From positions 147,522-211,521 of the forward strand of contig NZ_JAOVZT010000007.1 in NCBI RefSeq assembly GCF_025716945.1: DNA of 64,000 nt. The letters are read 5' to 3'. The DNA comes from Geodermatophilus sp. YIM 151500. Lineage in GTDB: Bacteria; Actinomycetota; Actinomycetes; Mycobacteriales; Geodermatophilaceae. Under the pieces are notes generated by a model, which did no database searches, was not told the DNA's origin, and was given only the letters and a program-made list of their open reading frames with translations. Each line of letters opens with the position of its first letter. Positions within the stretch are counted from its first letter, which is position 1. Positions 38,089 to 56,213 of this stretch are shown here, piece after piece. The translations under genes were made by a program, and so were the position numbers.

Positions 38089-38160
38089 CTTCCAGTGGGA
38101 GGGCCGGCCAGGCCCGTTCACCACACGATCCCCGGCGACCGCCGGGGGAGAGGAACCACC

Positions 38161-38880
38161 ATGGCGAAGCACGGCAAGAAGTACCGCGCGGCGGCCGCGC
38201 AGGTCGACCACGACAACCTCTACACCCCGCTGCAGGCGGCGGCCCTGGCCAAGCAGACCTCGACGACCAGCTACGACGCGACGGTCGAGGTGGCCATGCG
38301 CCTCGGAGTCGACCCGCGCAAGGCCGACCAGATGGTCCGCGGCACGGTGAACCTGCCGCACGGCACGGGGAAGACCGCCCGCGTCATCGTCTTCGCGACC
38401 GGTGACAAGGCCGCCGAGGCGGAGGCCGCCGGGGCCGACGTCGTCGGGTCCGACGACCTGATCGAGCGCATCCAGGGCGGCTTCCTGGACTTCGACGCCG
38501 CGATCGCCACGCCGGACCAGATGGCCAAGGTCGGCCGCATCGCCCGCATCCTGGGCCCCCGCGGCCTGATGCCGAACCCGAAGACCGGCACGGTGACCCC
38601 CGACGTCACCAAGGCGGTCAACGACATCAAGGGCGGGAAGATCAACTTCCGCGTCGACAAGCAGGCGAACCTGCACCTGATCATCGGCAAGACGTCGTTC
38701 GACGACGCGAAGCTGGTCGAGAACTACGCGGCCGCGCTCGACGAGGTGCTGCGCGCCAAGCCGTCGGCGGCCAAGGGCCGGTACCTGAAGAAGGTCACCA
38801 TCTCCACGACCATGGGTCCGGGCATCCCGGTCGACCCGAACCGCACCCGCAACCTGACCGTCGACGAGGCCACCGCCTAG
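38161..38880 (+). CDS. rplA: 50S ribosomal protein L1
   Basis: A 239-residue L1 of normal length, binding the mobile L1 stalk of 23S rRNA. Recognisable segments are [21 protein letters not shown] and the C-terminal [30 protein letters not shown] lies before ATG 38161. A strong terminator follows, so rplK-rplA and rplJ-rplL are separate units. Confidence 0.97.
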   Translation: MAKHGKKYRAAAAQVDHDNLYTPLQAAALAKQTSTTSYDATVEVAMRLGVDPRKADQMVRGTVNLPHGTGKTARVIVFATGDKAAEAEAAGADVVGSDDLIERIQGGFLDFDAAIATPDQMAKVGRIARILGPRGLMPNPKTGTVTPDVTKAVNDIKGGKINFRVDKQANLHLIIGKTSFDDAKLVENYAAALDEVLRAKPSAAKGRYLKKVTISTTMGPGIPVDPNRTRNLTVDEATA

Positions 38881-38906
38881 CCAGGACGCCGTCCCCCGGT
38901 CCGGTC

Positions 38907-38942
38907 GGAGGCCCCGCAGCGCACCCGCGCTGCGGGGCCTCC
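38907..38942 (+). terminator. intrinsic terminator after rplA
   Basis: A perfect 16-bp stem, GGAGGCCCCGCAGCGC with its complement, and loop ACCC, 26 nt after the rplA stop. It is followed by CGCTGTG rather than a T-run. Confidence 0.88.
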
Positions 38943-39291
38943 GCTGTGCGTGCGGGCCGTCGTCGCGACCGGACCGCCGATCTCGGCGCGCCCGGCCGCC
39001 GCTCGCCGGCCCGCGGAGGCGCGGGGACCCGGCCCGCCGGCACCGCGCCGGGGTGGCGTACCCTTGCTCGCGTTCCCCCCTAGACCGCTGGTCGTCGCAC
39101 GTGCGCGTGCGATCGAAGGTCCCGGAGTTCCGGGCGGCCCGCGCAGGAGGACGGTCCGATCGGCGGGCGCCCGCGCGTCCCGTCCCTCGCCCCGTGCGCC
39201 CTGCGCCGGGGCGTTCCTCGTCTCCGGGCCCGGTGATCGTCCGCGCTCGCGCCGTCGCACGAGCGGTCGCCCGACAGACGAGAGGAGGCCC
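38943..39291 (+). promoter_or_regulatory. rplJ promoter and leader region
   Basis: A gene-free stretch of about 350 bp. A -10-like TACCCT at 39059-39064 would start a leader of about 220 nt. The leader contains a TCGCACG-TGCG-CGTGCGA hairpin at 39095-39112 and ends in the AGAGGAGG ribosome binding site. In many bacteria this leader binds L10-L12 for autogenous control; that is family knowledge, and I did not identify the binding fold itself. Confidence 0.45.
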
Positions 39292-39924
39292 ATGCCCACG
39301 CAGGCCAAGGCCGCGGTGATCGACGAGATCACCGAGCGGTTCGAGAAGTCCAGCGCGGCCGTGCTCACCGAGTACCGCGGGCTGACCGTGGCGCAGCTGA
39401 CCCAGCTGCGCCGTTCCCTCGGTGAGGGCAGCAGCTACGCCATCGTCAAGAACACCCTGACGAAGCGGGCGGCGGAGTCGGTCGGGCATGCCGACCTCGG
39501 TCCGCTGCTCAGCGGCCCGACCGCGATCGCCTTCATCGAGGGCGACCCGGTGGAGGCCGCCAAGGCCATCCGCGACTTCGCCCGCGCCCACCCGCTGCTC
39601 GTCATCAAGGGCGGCGTGGTCGAAGGCCGCACGGTCGACGCCGGTGAGGTCACCGCCCTCGCCGACGTCGAGCCGCGCGAGGTGCTCCTGGCCAAGCTGG
39701 CCGGCGCGATGAAGGGCAACCTGACCAAGGCCGCCGGGCTGTTCCAGGCCCCGCTGTCGCAGGTCGCCCGGCTGGCCGAGGCGCTCAAGGAGAAGAAGCC
39801 CGCCGAGACGGGCGGTGCCGCTCCCGAGGCCGCCCCCGAGGCCGTCCCGGCCGCTGCTGCCGAAACCACCACCGACACCCCCGACACCGCTGCCGCCGGC
39901 GACGCCCCGGCGAGCACCGACTGA
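39292..39924 (+). CDS. rplJ: 50S ribosomal protein L10
   Basis: A 210-residue L10, the base of the ribosomal stalk that anchors L7/L12 dimers. The N-terminal rRNA-binding domain ([37 protein letters not shown]) is intact. The C-terminal helix (about 150-172) binds L12, followed by an Ala, Glu, Thr-rich tail of 35 residues not present in E. coli. ATG at 39292 directly follows AGAGGAGGCCC. Confidence 0.96.
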   Translation: MPTQAKAAVIDEITERFEKSSAAVLTEYRGLTVAQLTQLRRSLGEGSSYAIVKNTLTKRAAESVGHADLGPLLSGPTAIAFIEGDPVEAAKAIRDFARAHPLLVIKGGVVEGRTVDAGEVTALADVEPREVLLAKLAGAMKGNLTKAAGLFQAPLSQVARLAEALKEKKPAETGGAAPEAAPEAVPAAAAETTTDTPDTAAAGDAPASTD

Positions 39925-39940
39925 CCCAGAAGGAGAGATC

Positions 39941-40333
39941 ATGGCCAAGCTGTCCACCACGGAGCTGCTCGACGCGTTCAAGGAGATGACGCTGCTCGAG
40001 CTCTCCGACTTCGTGAAGCAGTTCGAGGAGACCTTCGAGGTCACCGCCGCCGCGCCGGTCGCCATGGCGGCCGCCCCCGCGGCCGGTGGCGGCGGCGCTG
40101 CCGCCGAGGAGGCCGTGGAGCAGGACGAGTTCGACGTCATCCTCGAGGCCGCCGGCGACAAGAAGATCCAGGTCATCAAGGAGGTGCGCGGCCTGACCTC
40201 GCTCGGCCTCAAGGAGGCCAAGGACCTGGTCGACGGTGCGCCGAAGCCGCTGCTGGAGAAGGTCGCCAAGGACGTCGCGGAGAAGGCCAAGGCCGCCCTG
40301 GAGGGCGCCGGCGCCACCGTCACCGTCAAGTAG
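39941..40333 (+). CDS. rplL: 50S ribosomal protein L7/L12
   Basis: A 130-residue L12. The N-terminal dimerisation domain (about 1-40) is followed by an Ala/Gly hinge ([16 protein letters not shown]) and the factor-binding domain with [21 protein letters not shown]. It recruits and stimulates translational GTPases. AGAAGGAGAG precedes the ATG. Repeat copy 4 begins 2 nt after the stop. Confidence 0.97.
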   Translation: MAKLSTTELLDAFKEMTLLELSDFVKQFEETFEVTAAAPVAMAAAPAAGGGGAAAEEAVEQDEFDVILEAAGDKKIQVIKEVRGLTSLGLKEAKDLVDGAPKPLLEKVAKDVAEKAKAALEGAGATVTVK

Positions 40334-40335
40334 GA

Positions 40336-40405
40336 GGACCCCGCGGCCCTCGGGCCCCCTGCCGGAACCCGCCGCGAGCGTGCGAGTGGTGGGGAGCGGG
40401 GGTCC
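40336..40405 (-). repeat. structured intergenic repeat, copy 4 (after rplL), core inverted
   Basis: Outer arms GGACCCCGC (40336-40344) and GCGGGGGTCC (40396-40405) pair with one bulge. Read on the minus strand the core at 40368-40394 is CCC-A-CCA, loop CTCGCACGCTCG, CGG-C-GGG, nearly identical to copy 1. An extra 23 nt (GGCCCTCGGGCCCCC region) is inserted on the left. The tail CCGTTCCAGCGGGGTCAC at 40419-40436 is in plus orientation, as in copy 6. Confidence 0.8.
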
Positions 40406-40665
40406 TTCGCGAGCGGGGCCGTTCCAGCGGGGTCACAGGGGCCGTCCTCCTCCGGGAGGGCGGCCCCTGCCGCGTCCGGGCCCGCCGGCACACCTCCCGC
40501 GGAGGGAAAGAGCGCGGCGTGGCGGTCCCACGGGCGCCACCTGTTTGGCATCATGTCCGTGCCGCCCAGCCCCGGCAGCCCCCGGCGCCCGCGCCGGAGC
40601 TCCCTGCCCGCCGGACGCCAGCACCGCGTCGGAGTGTGTCGCCGGTCTCCGAGCCGACCCCGACG

Positions 40666-40694
40666 TGGACATCGCGCGCGGGCAGGGGTAGGGT
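40666..40694 (+). promoter_or_regulatory. rpoBC promoter
   Basis: TGGACA (40666-40671) and TAGGGT (40689-40694) with exactly 17 bp between them, a strong match to the actinobacterial housekeeping promoter. It would start transcription near 40701, giving a leader of about 197 nt before rpoB. Confidence 0.75.
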
Positions 40695-40744
40695 TCTCTG
40701 TTGCGCTGCCCCCTGACTGCTTGCCCGCCGAGACGGGTCACCAG

Positions 40745-40774
40745 GGGTGCCCGGGAAACGGCTCCCGGGCACCC
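40745..40774 (+). promoter_or_regulatory. rpoB leader stem-loop (possible attenuator)
   Basis: A perfect 12-bp stem, GGGTGCCCGGGA with its complement, and a 6-nt loop, about 45 nt after the predicted transcript start and 124 nt before the rpoB start. It could attenuate rpoBC or terminate small leader RNAs. No T-run follows. Confidence 0.55.
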
Positions 40775-40897
40775 GGTCGACCGGTCCGGTCCGGAGCCTC
40801 GCGGGCCCAGGCGGCGGCCCCGCCATTACCGACGACGACCCAGGACGCCCCCGCTCTTCACCGCCCGCACGTCGTGAGGTCCTTGGAAGGACGCATC

Positions 40898-44407
<3,510 letters not shown>

Positions 44408-44411
44408 GAAA

Positions 44412-44467
44412 GGACCCCCGTGCCCCCCGCCACTAGCACGCTCGCGGCGGGGCCCTGCACGGGGGCC
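44412..44467 (+). repeat. structured intergenic repeat, copy 5 (rpoB-rpoC)
   Basis: Begins 5 nt after the rpoB stop. The outer stem is CCCCCGTGC (44415-44423) with GCACGGGGG (44457-44465), perfect. The interior of 33 nt matches copy 1 at most positions: CCC-G-CCA, loop CTAGCACGCTCG, CGG-C-GGG, then GCCCT. The tail differs from the others (CACGGTCAACAG). Confidence 0.85.
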
Positions 44468-44523
44468 ACGGTCAACAGCTGACTCAAGCGTTTCGGAACT
44501 AGCCCCGGAAAGGGGTCCACTCA

Positions 44524-48429
<3,906 letters not shown>

Positions 48430-48433
48430 ACGA

Positions 48434-48503
48434 GGACCCTCGTCCCCCCACGCCTCGCAGGCTCGGCGCGGGACCCTGACGAGGGCCGTTCCAGCGGGTC
48501 ACG
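48434..48503 (+). repeat. structured intergenic repeat, copy 6 (after rpoC)
   Basis: Begins 5 nt after the rpoC stop. The outer stem is CCCTCGTC (48437-48444) with GACGAGGG (48478-48485). The inner stem is CCC-A-CGC / GCG-C-GGG with loop CTCGCAGGCTCG: the CCG/CGG pairs of copy 1 have become CGC/GCG, a compensatory change. The tail CCGTTCCAGCGGGTCAC is almost identical to that of copy 4. Confidence 0.87.
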
Positions 48504-48535
48504 AGGGCCCTCGGGTGCGAATCCGGGGGCCCTCG
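48502..48535. terminator. terminator between rpoC and the convergent oxidoreductase gene
   Basis: A 9-bp perfect stem CGAGGGCCC/GGGCCCTCG with a 16-nt loop, right after repeat copy 6. Together they probably end the rpoBC transcript. Confidence 0.65.
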
Positions 48536-48702
48536 CGTATCCAGGGCGACGGGTCCGCGCCGATCAGGGACGGCACACGAGCCGGGGTGGACCCGTCGCG
48601 GGGGCCCGGAGGGCCTCCCGACGGGGACACGGGCAGCGGCTCGACGGTGGTGGGGGACGGCACCTGGCCGCGGTGCGATCCGGAGGATCGCGCTGTCACG
48701 GC

Positions 48703-49749
48703 TCAACCGGCGAGCCTGCGCATCGTCTCGACGGTGCGCAGCCGGCCCTCGGGCGACTGGGCGAGCGGTTGCAGCGCCAGAATGGTGACGCCGGCCTCGG
48801 CGTAGGCGGCGATGCGCTCGGAGACGTGGCCCTCCGGCCCGATGAGCGACACCGCCCGCACCAGCTCGTCGGGCAGCGCTGCGGCGGCCTCGTCCTTGCG
48901 GCCGTCCAGGTAGAGGTCCTGCACGGTCTTCGCCTCGGCCTCGAAGCCGTACCGGACGGCGAGGTCGTTGTAGAAGTTCTTGCCGCGCGCCCCCATCCCG
49001 CCGACGTACAGCGCCAGCTGCGGGCGGACGGCGTCGTGCAGCTCGTCGACGTCCTCGCCGATGGCGACCGGCACGCTGACCAGCACCTGCAGCTCCCCGA
49101 GCGCCGGGTCGCGCTTGGCCCGGCCCGCCGCCAGCGCCTCGCCCCAGACGTCGCCGACCTTCTCCGGGTAGAGCCAGATCGGCTCCCAGATCTCCGCGAC
49201 CTCGGCGGCCAGCTCCACGTTCTTCGGCCCGAGCGCGGCGAGCAGCACGGGGATCCGGTCGCGCACCGGCTGGTTGATCAGCTTGAGCGGCTTGCCCAGC
49301 CCGGTGCCCCGGTCGGCCGGCAGCGGGATCGTGTACCGGGGCCCGTCGTGCTGCAGTCGCTCCCGGCGCCACACCTGCCGGCAGATCTCGACGACCTCCC
49401 GGGTGCGCTGCAGGGGAGCGTCGTACGGAACGCCGTGCCACCCCTCGATGACCTGCGGCCCGGAGGCACCCAGGCCGAGGGTGAAGCGGCCGCCCGAGAC
49501 GAAGTCCAGCCCGGCCGCGGTCATCGCGGTGAGCGCCGGCGTCCGGCTGTAGATCGGGAGGATGCTGCTCATCAGCTCGACCCGCTCCGTCACCGCGGCG
49601 AGGTACCCCAGCTGGCTGACCGCGTCGAACGTGTACACCTCGGCCACCATCGCGACGTCGAGCCCGGCCGCCTCGAGGTCCCGCATCTCCGCGGCGGTCT
49701 GCCGGAAGCCTCCGCTGTAGCTGGCCTGGATGCCGATCCGCACCTGCAC
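48703..49749 (-). CDS. LLM-class (F420-dependent type) flavin/deazaflavin oxidoreductase
   Basis: A 348-residue TIM-barrel protein of the bacterial luciferase-like family. N-terminal RIGIQASYSGGF, LMSSILPIYSRTPALTAMTAAGLDFVSGGRFTLGLGASGPQVIEGWHG and a late VTILALQPLAQSPEGRLRTVE segment match the actinobacterial F420-type group. These enzymes usually move hydride between F420 (or FMN) and varied substrates; the substrate here is unknown. It is on the minus strand, convergent with rpoC, and 67 bp after the small gene at 49816. Confidence 0.85.
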   Translation of the reverse strand: MQVRIGIQASYSGGFRQTAAEMRDLEAAGLDVAMVAEVYTFDAVSQLGYLAAVTERVELMSSILPIYSRTPALTAMTAAGLDFVSGGRFTLGLGASGPQVIEGWHGVPYDAPLQRTREVVEICRQVWRRERLQHDGPRYTIPLPADRGTGLGKPLKLINQPVRDRIPVLLAALGPKNVELAAEVAEIWEPIWLYPEKVGDVWGEALAAGRAKRDPALGELQVLVSVPVAIGEDVDELHDAVRPQLALYVGGMGARGKNFYNDLAVRYGFEAEAKTVQDLYLDGRKDEAAAALPDELVRAVSLIGPEGHVSERIAAYAEAGVTILALQPLAQSPEGRLRTVETMRRLAG

Positions 49750-49815
49750 TCCTCGAGGGTCGCGGGCGCCCTCGTCGGCGCCGGGCCGACCGTATCGGCC
49801 CCCCGGGGTGCCGGC

Positions 49816-50031
49816 TCAGCGCGGGCGGACCACCCCGACGACCTCGGTGACGACCCGGACGCCGTCGACGTCGGGCGGCACCGCGCCGGCCGCGTCGGCA
49901 TCGGCGAGGTCGACCTTCACGACGTAGCCCGACGACCGCCGGGCCAGGCCGATGCCGACCACGCCGGGCGCAGCCGCCAGCCGCTCGGACAGGGCGCTGC
50001 GGGCGGCCCGCGCCGCGGCTCGGTCACTCAC
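49816..50031 (-). CDS. 71-residue protein resembling the propeptide-like domain of the neighbouring protease
   Basis: An N-terminal helix (RAAARAARSALSERLAAAPG) precedes a beta-rich part, VVGIGLARRSSGYVVKVDL, then VPPDVDGVRVVTEVVGVVRP. The pattern 'GVGIG...V-V-V-L ... LP-VDGV-V-V-VVG' resembles residues 54-104 of the protease encoded 139 bp upstream (AVAVGLL, VAVRLAG, LDVRVIGRVRAL). It could be a stand-alone inhibitor-like or chaperone-like copy of that domain. The similarity is seen by eye only. No membrane segment. Confidence 0.6.
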   Translation of the reverse strand: MSDRAAARAARSALSERLAAAPGVVGIGLARRSSGYVVKVDLADADAAGAVPPDVDGVRVVTEVVGVVRPR

Positions 50032-50169
50032 GCCCCCATGGTGCCTCGCCGAGGAGGCGGAGGACAGAGCCGGGCCGCCGTCCGCCCGGAACGGCCCCCG
50101 CCCGCGTACCGAGCGGGCGTACGAGGGCCGGCCCGCCCGAGGTACCGCGCAGCCCGCGAGGACGGGGCC

Positions 50170-51219
50170 TCACTCGGGGACCCACTCCGCGTCGAGGGTC
50201 GTGAGCACGGTGGCCATCGGTGCGGCGAAGGTCACCCCGGCGCCGCCCGGTCCGCCGGTCGAGCTGCCGGCGAAGAGCAGGCCCAGCGGCCCGCGGTCGG
50301 CGCTGCGCCAGATGACCGACCCGCTGTCACCGCCCGCGCTGAACGCCGTTCCCTCGCCGGTGACCTCCACCTGGTCGTCGAACCGGAGGACCCGGCCGGC
50401 CGGGGAACCCGCCGGGTCGTCGTAGACGACCGACAGGCCGTCGACCTCGACGGCGGTCACGCGCCCGACGGTGTGCCCGGTCGTGCGGCCGAGCTTCTCG
50501 ACCGCCTCGTCGGGCTCGACGTCGAGCCCGTCCGGCACGGGACCGGTCAACGGTCCGCCGGGGAGGAGACCCGGCCGGGCGTCGTCGTCGTCGAGGACGG
50601 CGATCGCGGCGTCGACGACGTTGGCGCCCTCGGCGACCAGGCGGACGAAGCGGGTGAGGGTCGCGATCCGGTCGGCCGCGGTGCCGCCGTCGGCCGGCCC
50701 GGGCTGCAGCACCGGGTCGCCGACGGTCGCGGCGTCGCTCGCGGCGAGCACGTGGTTGTTGGACAGCACCGCGAGCGATCCGCCGACCCGGACGAAGCCG
50801 CCGAGCGTGCCCGCGGTCACGGTGGGGTGGGCGACGGACAGCCCCGGACGCAGCGGTCGCGTCCGCCGCTGCAACCGGTCGGGGGACCAGTTGTCGCCGG
50901 GGGAGGACAGGGCCCGCACCCGCCCGATCACCCGGACGTCGAGCTCGGCGTCCGCCGCGCGTCCGAGGTCGGGCAGCCGCGCGCGGTCGTCGTCCCCGGC
51001 CAGCCGCACCGCCACGCGCGCGCCGCCACCCGCGAGCGGCAGCAGGCCGACGGCGACGGCGCCGCCGCCCTTCCCGGCCGCCGCCGCGTGCGGGTCGAGC
51101 GGCGCCTTCGCCGCGACCTCGTCGAGGATGCGGGCCTTGAGCTCGCGGGCCGAGTCCAGTTCCACGTGCGCGACCTCCTCGTCCGGTGGTGCGGCAACGG
51201 TAGGGCCGGCCACCGACAC
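50170..51219 (-). CDS. trypsin-like serine protease (Nal1/S1-like, cytoplasmic)
   Basis: A 349-residue protein. Residues 1-105 form a charged helix and a small alpha/beta domain. The protease domain begins about 130 with GTLGGFVRVGGSLAVLSNNHVLA, giving the catalytic His156, then Asp203 in NVVDAAIAV, and Ser299 in AGGDSGSVI. There is no signal peptide or transmembrane segment, so it probably acts inside the cell or leaves by another route. Its target is unknown. It seems to form a unit with the small gene after it. Confidence 0.8.
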   Translation of the reverse strand: MSVAGPTVAAPPDEEVAHVELDSARELKARILDEVAAKAPLDPHAAAAGKGGGAVAVGLLPLAGGGARVAVRLAGDDDRARLPDLGRAADAELDVRVIGRVRALSSPGDNWSPDRLQRRTRPLRPGLSVAHPTVTAGTLGGFVRVGGSLAVLSNNHVLAASDAATVGDPVLQPGPADGGTAADRIATLTRFVRLVAEGANVVDAAIAVLDDDDARPGLLPGGPLTGPVPDGLDVEPDEAVEKLGRTTGHTVGRVTAVEVDGLSVVYDDPAGSPAGRVLRFDDQVEVTGEGTAFSAGGDSGSVIWRSADRGPLGLLFAGSSTGGPGGAGVTFAAPMATVLTTLDAEWVPE

Positions 51220-51408
51220 GGCCGGGATCCGGCGCGGCGGGGTGCTGTCGCCGGACCAGGGGCCGGGGTACCGTCCGGGAGCCGCCGGGCGTGCCCGTGG
51301 ATCACCTCACCGCGGCCGGGAATCCGGCCGTCCCGCCGGGTGTTGCCCCCGGTGTCGACCGCTCCGGTGGTCGACGGCGGCCGCCGTCCGCGGTGCCCGG
51401 ACCCGCTT

Positions 51409-51437
51409 TTGACCGGCTCCGGAGCCGCGGGTATCGT
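51409..51437 (+). promoter_or_regulatory. str operon (rpsL) promoter
   Basis: TTGACC (51409-51414) and TATCGT (51432-51437) with 17 bp spacing, close to consensus. The start of transcription would be near 51444. Confidence 0.8.
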
Positions 51438-51447
51438 GGTCTGCCGT

Positions 51448-51465
51448 GCCCAGGGTGCCCTGGGC
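51448..51465 (+). promoter_or_regulatory. hairpin at the 5' end of the rpsL leader
   Basis: GCCCAGGG and CCCTGGGC form an 8-bp stem right at the predicted transcript 5' end. It might protect the mRNA or influence early elongation. Inferred. Confidence 0.45.
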
Positions 51466-51778
51466 CTGCTCCCGTTCGCGGTGCGCCTGCGTGTCCAGAG
51501 GCTCGGCCCCTGGCCGCCGGGGCCGCCTCCCGGCCGTCGACGGCCGGAGGGTGGCGGCGCCGAGTCGCGAGGGGCGACCGATCCGGTCCGACACGGGGCC
51601 GGTCCCGGGGACGGCGACACGCCCGACCGCGGGGACCGGACGCGTCGTCGTGGGCGGAACCCGGCGCCCGGCAGGACCGGCACCCCGCACGCCGGAACCG
51701 CAGAGCACCACAGCCCAGCACCACGTCAGCAGCACGAGTCGAGCACGACCCAGCGCAGGTAGGAGATCCAGGCCGCCC

Positions 51779-52153
51779 ATGCCCACGATCAACCAGCTGG
51801 TCCGCAAGGGCCGCGAGGACAAGGTCGAGAAGACCAAGACTCCGGCGCTGAAGGGTTCGCCCCAGCGCCGCGGCGTGTGCACCCGCGTCTACACGACGAC
51901 GCCGAAGAAGCCGAACTCGGCGCTGCGCAAGGTCGCTCGCGTCCGTCTCACCAGCGGCATCGAGGTCACCGCGTACATCCCGGGCGTCGGCCACAACCTG
52001 CAGGAGCACTCGATGGTGCTCGTGCGCGGCGGTCGGGTGAAGGACCTCCCCGGCGTCCGGTACAAGATCATCCGCGGTTCGCTGGACACCCAGGGCGTCC
52101 GCAACCGCAAGCAGGCTCGCAGCCGGTACGGCGCGAAGAAGGAGAAGAGCTGA
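51779..52153 (+). CDS. rpsL: 30S ribosomal protein S12
   Basis: A 124-residue S12 of the decoding centre. [11 protein letters not shown] and [12 protein letters not shown] carry the lysines (43 and 88 positions) whose change gives streptomycin resistance; both are wild type. The ATG at 51779 gives the standard [12 protein letters not shown] start. rpsG begins 1 nt after the stop. Confidence 0.98.
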   Translation: MPTINQLVRKGREDKVEKTKTPALKGSPQRRGVCTRVYTTTPKKPNSALRKVARVRLTSGIEVTAYIPGVGHNLQEHSMVLVRGGRVKDLPGVRYKIIRGSLDTQGVRNRKQARSRYGAKKEKS

Positions 52154-52154
52154 C

Positions 52155-52625
52155 ATGCCGCGCAAGGGCCCCGCGCCGCGTCGCCCCCTGGTCTCCGACC
52201 CGGTCTACCAGTCGCCGCTGGTCACCCAGCTGGTGAACAAGGTGCTCGTCGACGGCAAGCGCTCGGTCGCCGAGTCGATCGTCTACGGCGCCCTCGAGGG
52301 CTGCCGCGCCAAGACCGACACCGACCCGGTGGTCACGCTCAAGCGCGCGCTCGACAACGTCAAGCCGGCCCTCGAGGTCCGCAGCCGCCGGGTCGGTGGC
52401 GCGACCTACCAGGTGCCGGTCGAGGTGCGGCCCTCGCGCAGCACCACGCTGGGCCTGCGCTGGCTGATCCAGTACAGCCGCGCACGCCGGGAGAAGACGA
52501 TGACCGAGCGGCTGATGAACGAGCTGCTCGACGCCAGCAACGGCCTCGGCGCCGCGGTGAAGCGTCGCGAGGACACGCACAAGATGGCCGAGTCGAACAA
52601 GGCGTTCGCCCACTACCGCTGGTGA
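52155..52625 (+). CDS. rpsG: 30S ribosomal protein S7
   Basis: A 156-residue S7 that organises the head of the small subunit. [10 protein letters not shown], the [22 protein letters not shown] segment, [20 protein letters not shown] and the C-terminal [13 protein letters not shown] are all typical. It starts at once after rpsL and is separated by 98 nt from fusA. Confidence 0.98.
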   Translation: MPRKGPAPRRPLVSDPVYQSPLVTQLVNKVLVDGKRSVAESIVYGALEGCRAKTDTDPVVTLKRALDNVKPALEVRSRRVGGATYQVPVEVRPSRSTTLGLRWLIQYSRARREKTMTERLMNELLDASNGLGAAVKRREDTHKMAESNKAFAHYRW

Positions 52626-52723
52626 CAGCGCCCCTGCCGGGGCCCGACGGGCCCGGCGCCCGCTCCCGGCGGGCCGGGTGACCCCCGAGCCCGCCCGCGG
52701 ACCGCGATCCACGAGGAGAAGTC

Positions 52724-54823
<2,100 letters not shown>

Positions 54824-54913
54824 CCTGCCGGGCGGGACACCGCCCCGCCCGGCCCCCGGCAAGCCCACCCCCAGAGCACGCAGTACCTGCGTCACCACGA
54901 GGAGAGGAACCCA

Positions 54914-56107
54914 GTGGCCAAGGCCAAGTTCGAGCGGACCAAGCCGCACGTCAACATCGGCACCATCGGGCACATCGACCACGGCAAGACCACGCTGACC
55001 GCGGCGATCACCAAGGTGCTGCACGACAAGTACCCGAACCTCAACGAGGCGTCGGCCTTCGACCAGATCGACAAGGCGCCCGAGGAGAAGGCCCGCGGCA
55101 TCACGATCTCGATCGCGCACGTCGAGTACCAGACGGAGAACCGGCACTACGCGCACGTCGACTGCCCCGGTCACGCGGACTACATCAAGAACATGATCAC
55201 CGGTGCGGCGCAGATGGACGGCGCCATCCTGGTCGTCGCCGCGACCGACGGCCCGATGCCGCAGACCAAGGAGCACGTCCTCCTGGCCCGCCAGGTCGGC
55301 GTCCCCTACATCGTCGTGGCGCTCAACAAGGCCGACATGGTCGACGACGAGGAGATCCTCGAGCTCGTCGAGCTGGAGGTCCGCGAGCTGCTGAGCGAGT
55401 ACGAGTTCCCGGGCGACGACGTCCCGGTGGTCCGCGTCTCGGCGCTCAAGGCCCTCGAGGGCGACGCCGAGTGGGGCGAGAAGCTCATGGAGCTGATGAA
55501 CGCCGTCGACACCGCGATCCCCGAGCCGCAGCGCGAGGTCGACAAGCCCTTCCTCATGCCGGTCGAGGACGTCTTCACCATCACCGGCCGCGGCACCGTC
55601 GTGACCGGTCGCGTGGAGCGCGGCGTCGTCAAGGTGAACGAGGAGGTCGAGATCGTCGGCATCCGTCCGTCGTCGACCAAGACCACCGTCACCGGCGTCG
55701 AGATGTTCCGCAAGCTGCTCGACCAGGGCCAGGCCGGTGACAACGTCGGTCTGCTGCTGCGCGGCATCAAGCGCGAGGACGTCGAGCGCGGCCAGGTCGT
55801 CGTCAAGCCGGGCTCGATCACCCCGCACACGCAGTTCGAGGGCTCGGTCTACATCCTCTCCAAGGACGAGGGTGGCCGGCACACGCCGTTCTTCAACAAC
55901 TACCGTCCGCAGTTCTACTTCCGGACGACGGACGTGACCGGCGTGGTCACCCTGCCCTCGGGAACCGAGATGGTCATGCCCGGCGACAACACCGAGATGA
56001 CGGTCGAGCTGATCCAGCCGATCGCCATGGAGGAGGGCCTGCGGTTCGCCATCCGCGAGGGTGGCCGCACCGTCGGCGCCGGCCGCGTCACCAAGATCCT
56101 CAAGTAA
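54914..56107 (+). CDS. tuf: elongation factor Tu
   Basis: A 397-residue EF-Tu that delivers aminoacyl-tRNA. Motifs are GHIDHGKTT (19-27), [25 protein letters not shown] and NKADM. GTG at 54914 follows GAGGAGAGGAA. A strong terminator lies after the gene, closing the str operon. Confidence 0.98.
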   Translation: MAKAKFERTKPHVNIGTIGHIDHGKTTLTAAITKVLHDKYPNLNEASAFDQIDKAPEEKARGITISIAHVEYQTENRHYAHVDCPGHADYIKNMITGAAQMDGAILVVAATDGPMPQTKEHVLLARQVGVPYIVVALNKADMVDDEEILELVELEVRELLSEYEFPGDDVPVVRVSALKALEGDAEWGEKLMELMNAVDTAIPEPQREVDKPFLMPVEDVFTITGRGTVVTGRVERGVVKVNEEVEIVGIRPSSTKTTVTGVEMFRKLLDQGQAGDNVGLLLRGIKREDVERGQVVVKPGSITPHTQFEGSVYILSKDEGGRHTPFFNNYRPQFYFRTTDVTGVVTLPSGTEMVMPGDNTEMTVELIQPIAMEEGLRFAIREGGRTVGAGRVTKILK

Positions 56108-56116
56108 TCCCCCACG

Positions 56117-56152
56117 GACGGGCGGTGGCCGCCGAGCCGGCCACCGCCCGTC
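56117..56152 (+). terminator. intrinsic terminator after tuf
   Basis: A perfect 15-bp stem, GACGGGCGGTGGCCG with its complement, and a 6-nt loop, 9 nt after the tuf stop. It separates the str and S10 operons. Confidence 0.88.
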
Positions 56153-56213
56153 GCCGGGTCATCCCGACCCCTCCAGCATTCAGAACACCGATCGGCAGGA
56201 GCAGAAGACAGCG

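Larger units (their letters stand above)
40334..40897 (+). other. rplL-rpoB intergenic region
   Basis: A 564-bp stretch without a gene. In order it holds repeat copy 4 (about 40336-40405), a promoter (40666-40694), a 12-bp leader hairpin (40745-40774) and the rpoB ribosome binding site (GGAAGG, 40885-40890). The frame of rpoB stays open far upstream, but that part is low-complexity and lies before the better start. Confidence 0.7.
51220..51778 (+). other. rpsL upstream region with long leader
   Basis: A 559-bp stretch without a convincing gene. It holds the start region of the divergent protease gene, the str promoter at 51409-51437, a hairpin at 51448-51465 and a leader of about 335 nt. Bases 51493-51509 share 17 identical bases with repeat copy 3 (GTCCAGAGGCTCGGCCC). 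AGGAG at 51761-51765 is the probable rpsL binding site, somewhat far from the ATG. Confidence 0.6.

Noticed and set aside
40553-40897. N-terminal extension of RpoB from a further upstream start
   Set aside because: It would include the predicted promoter and leader hairpin and lacks similarity to RpoB; TTG at 40898 has a proper binding site.
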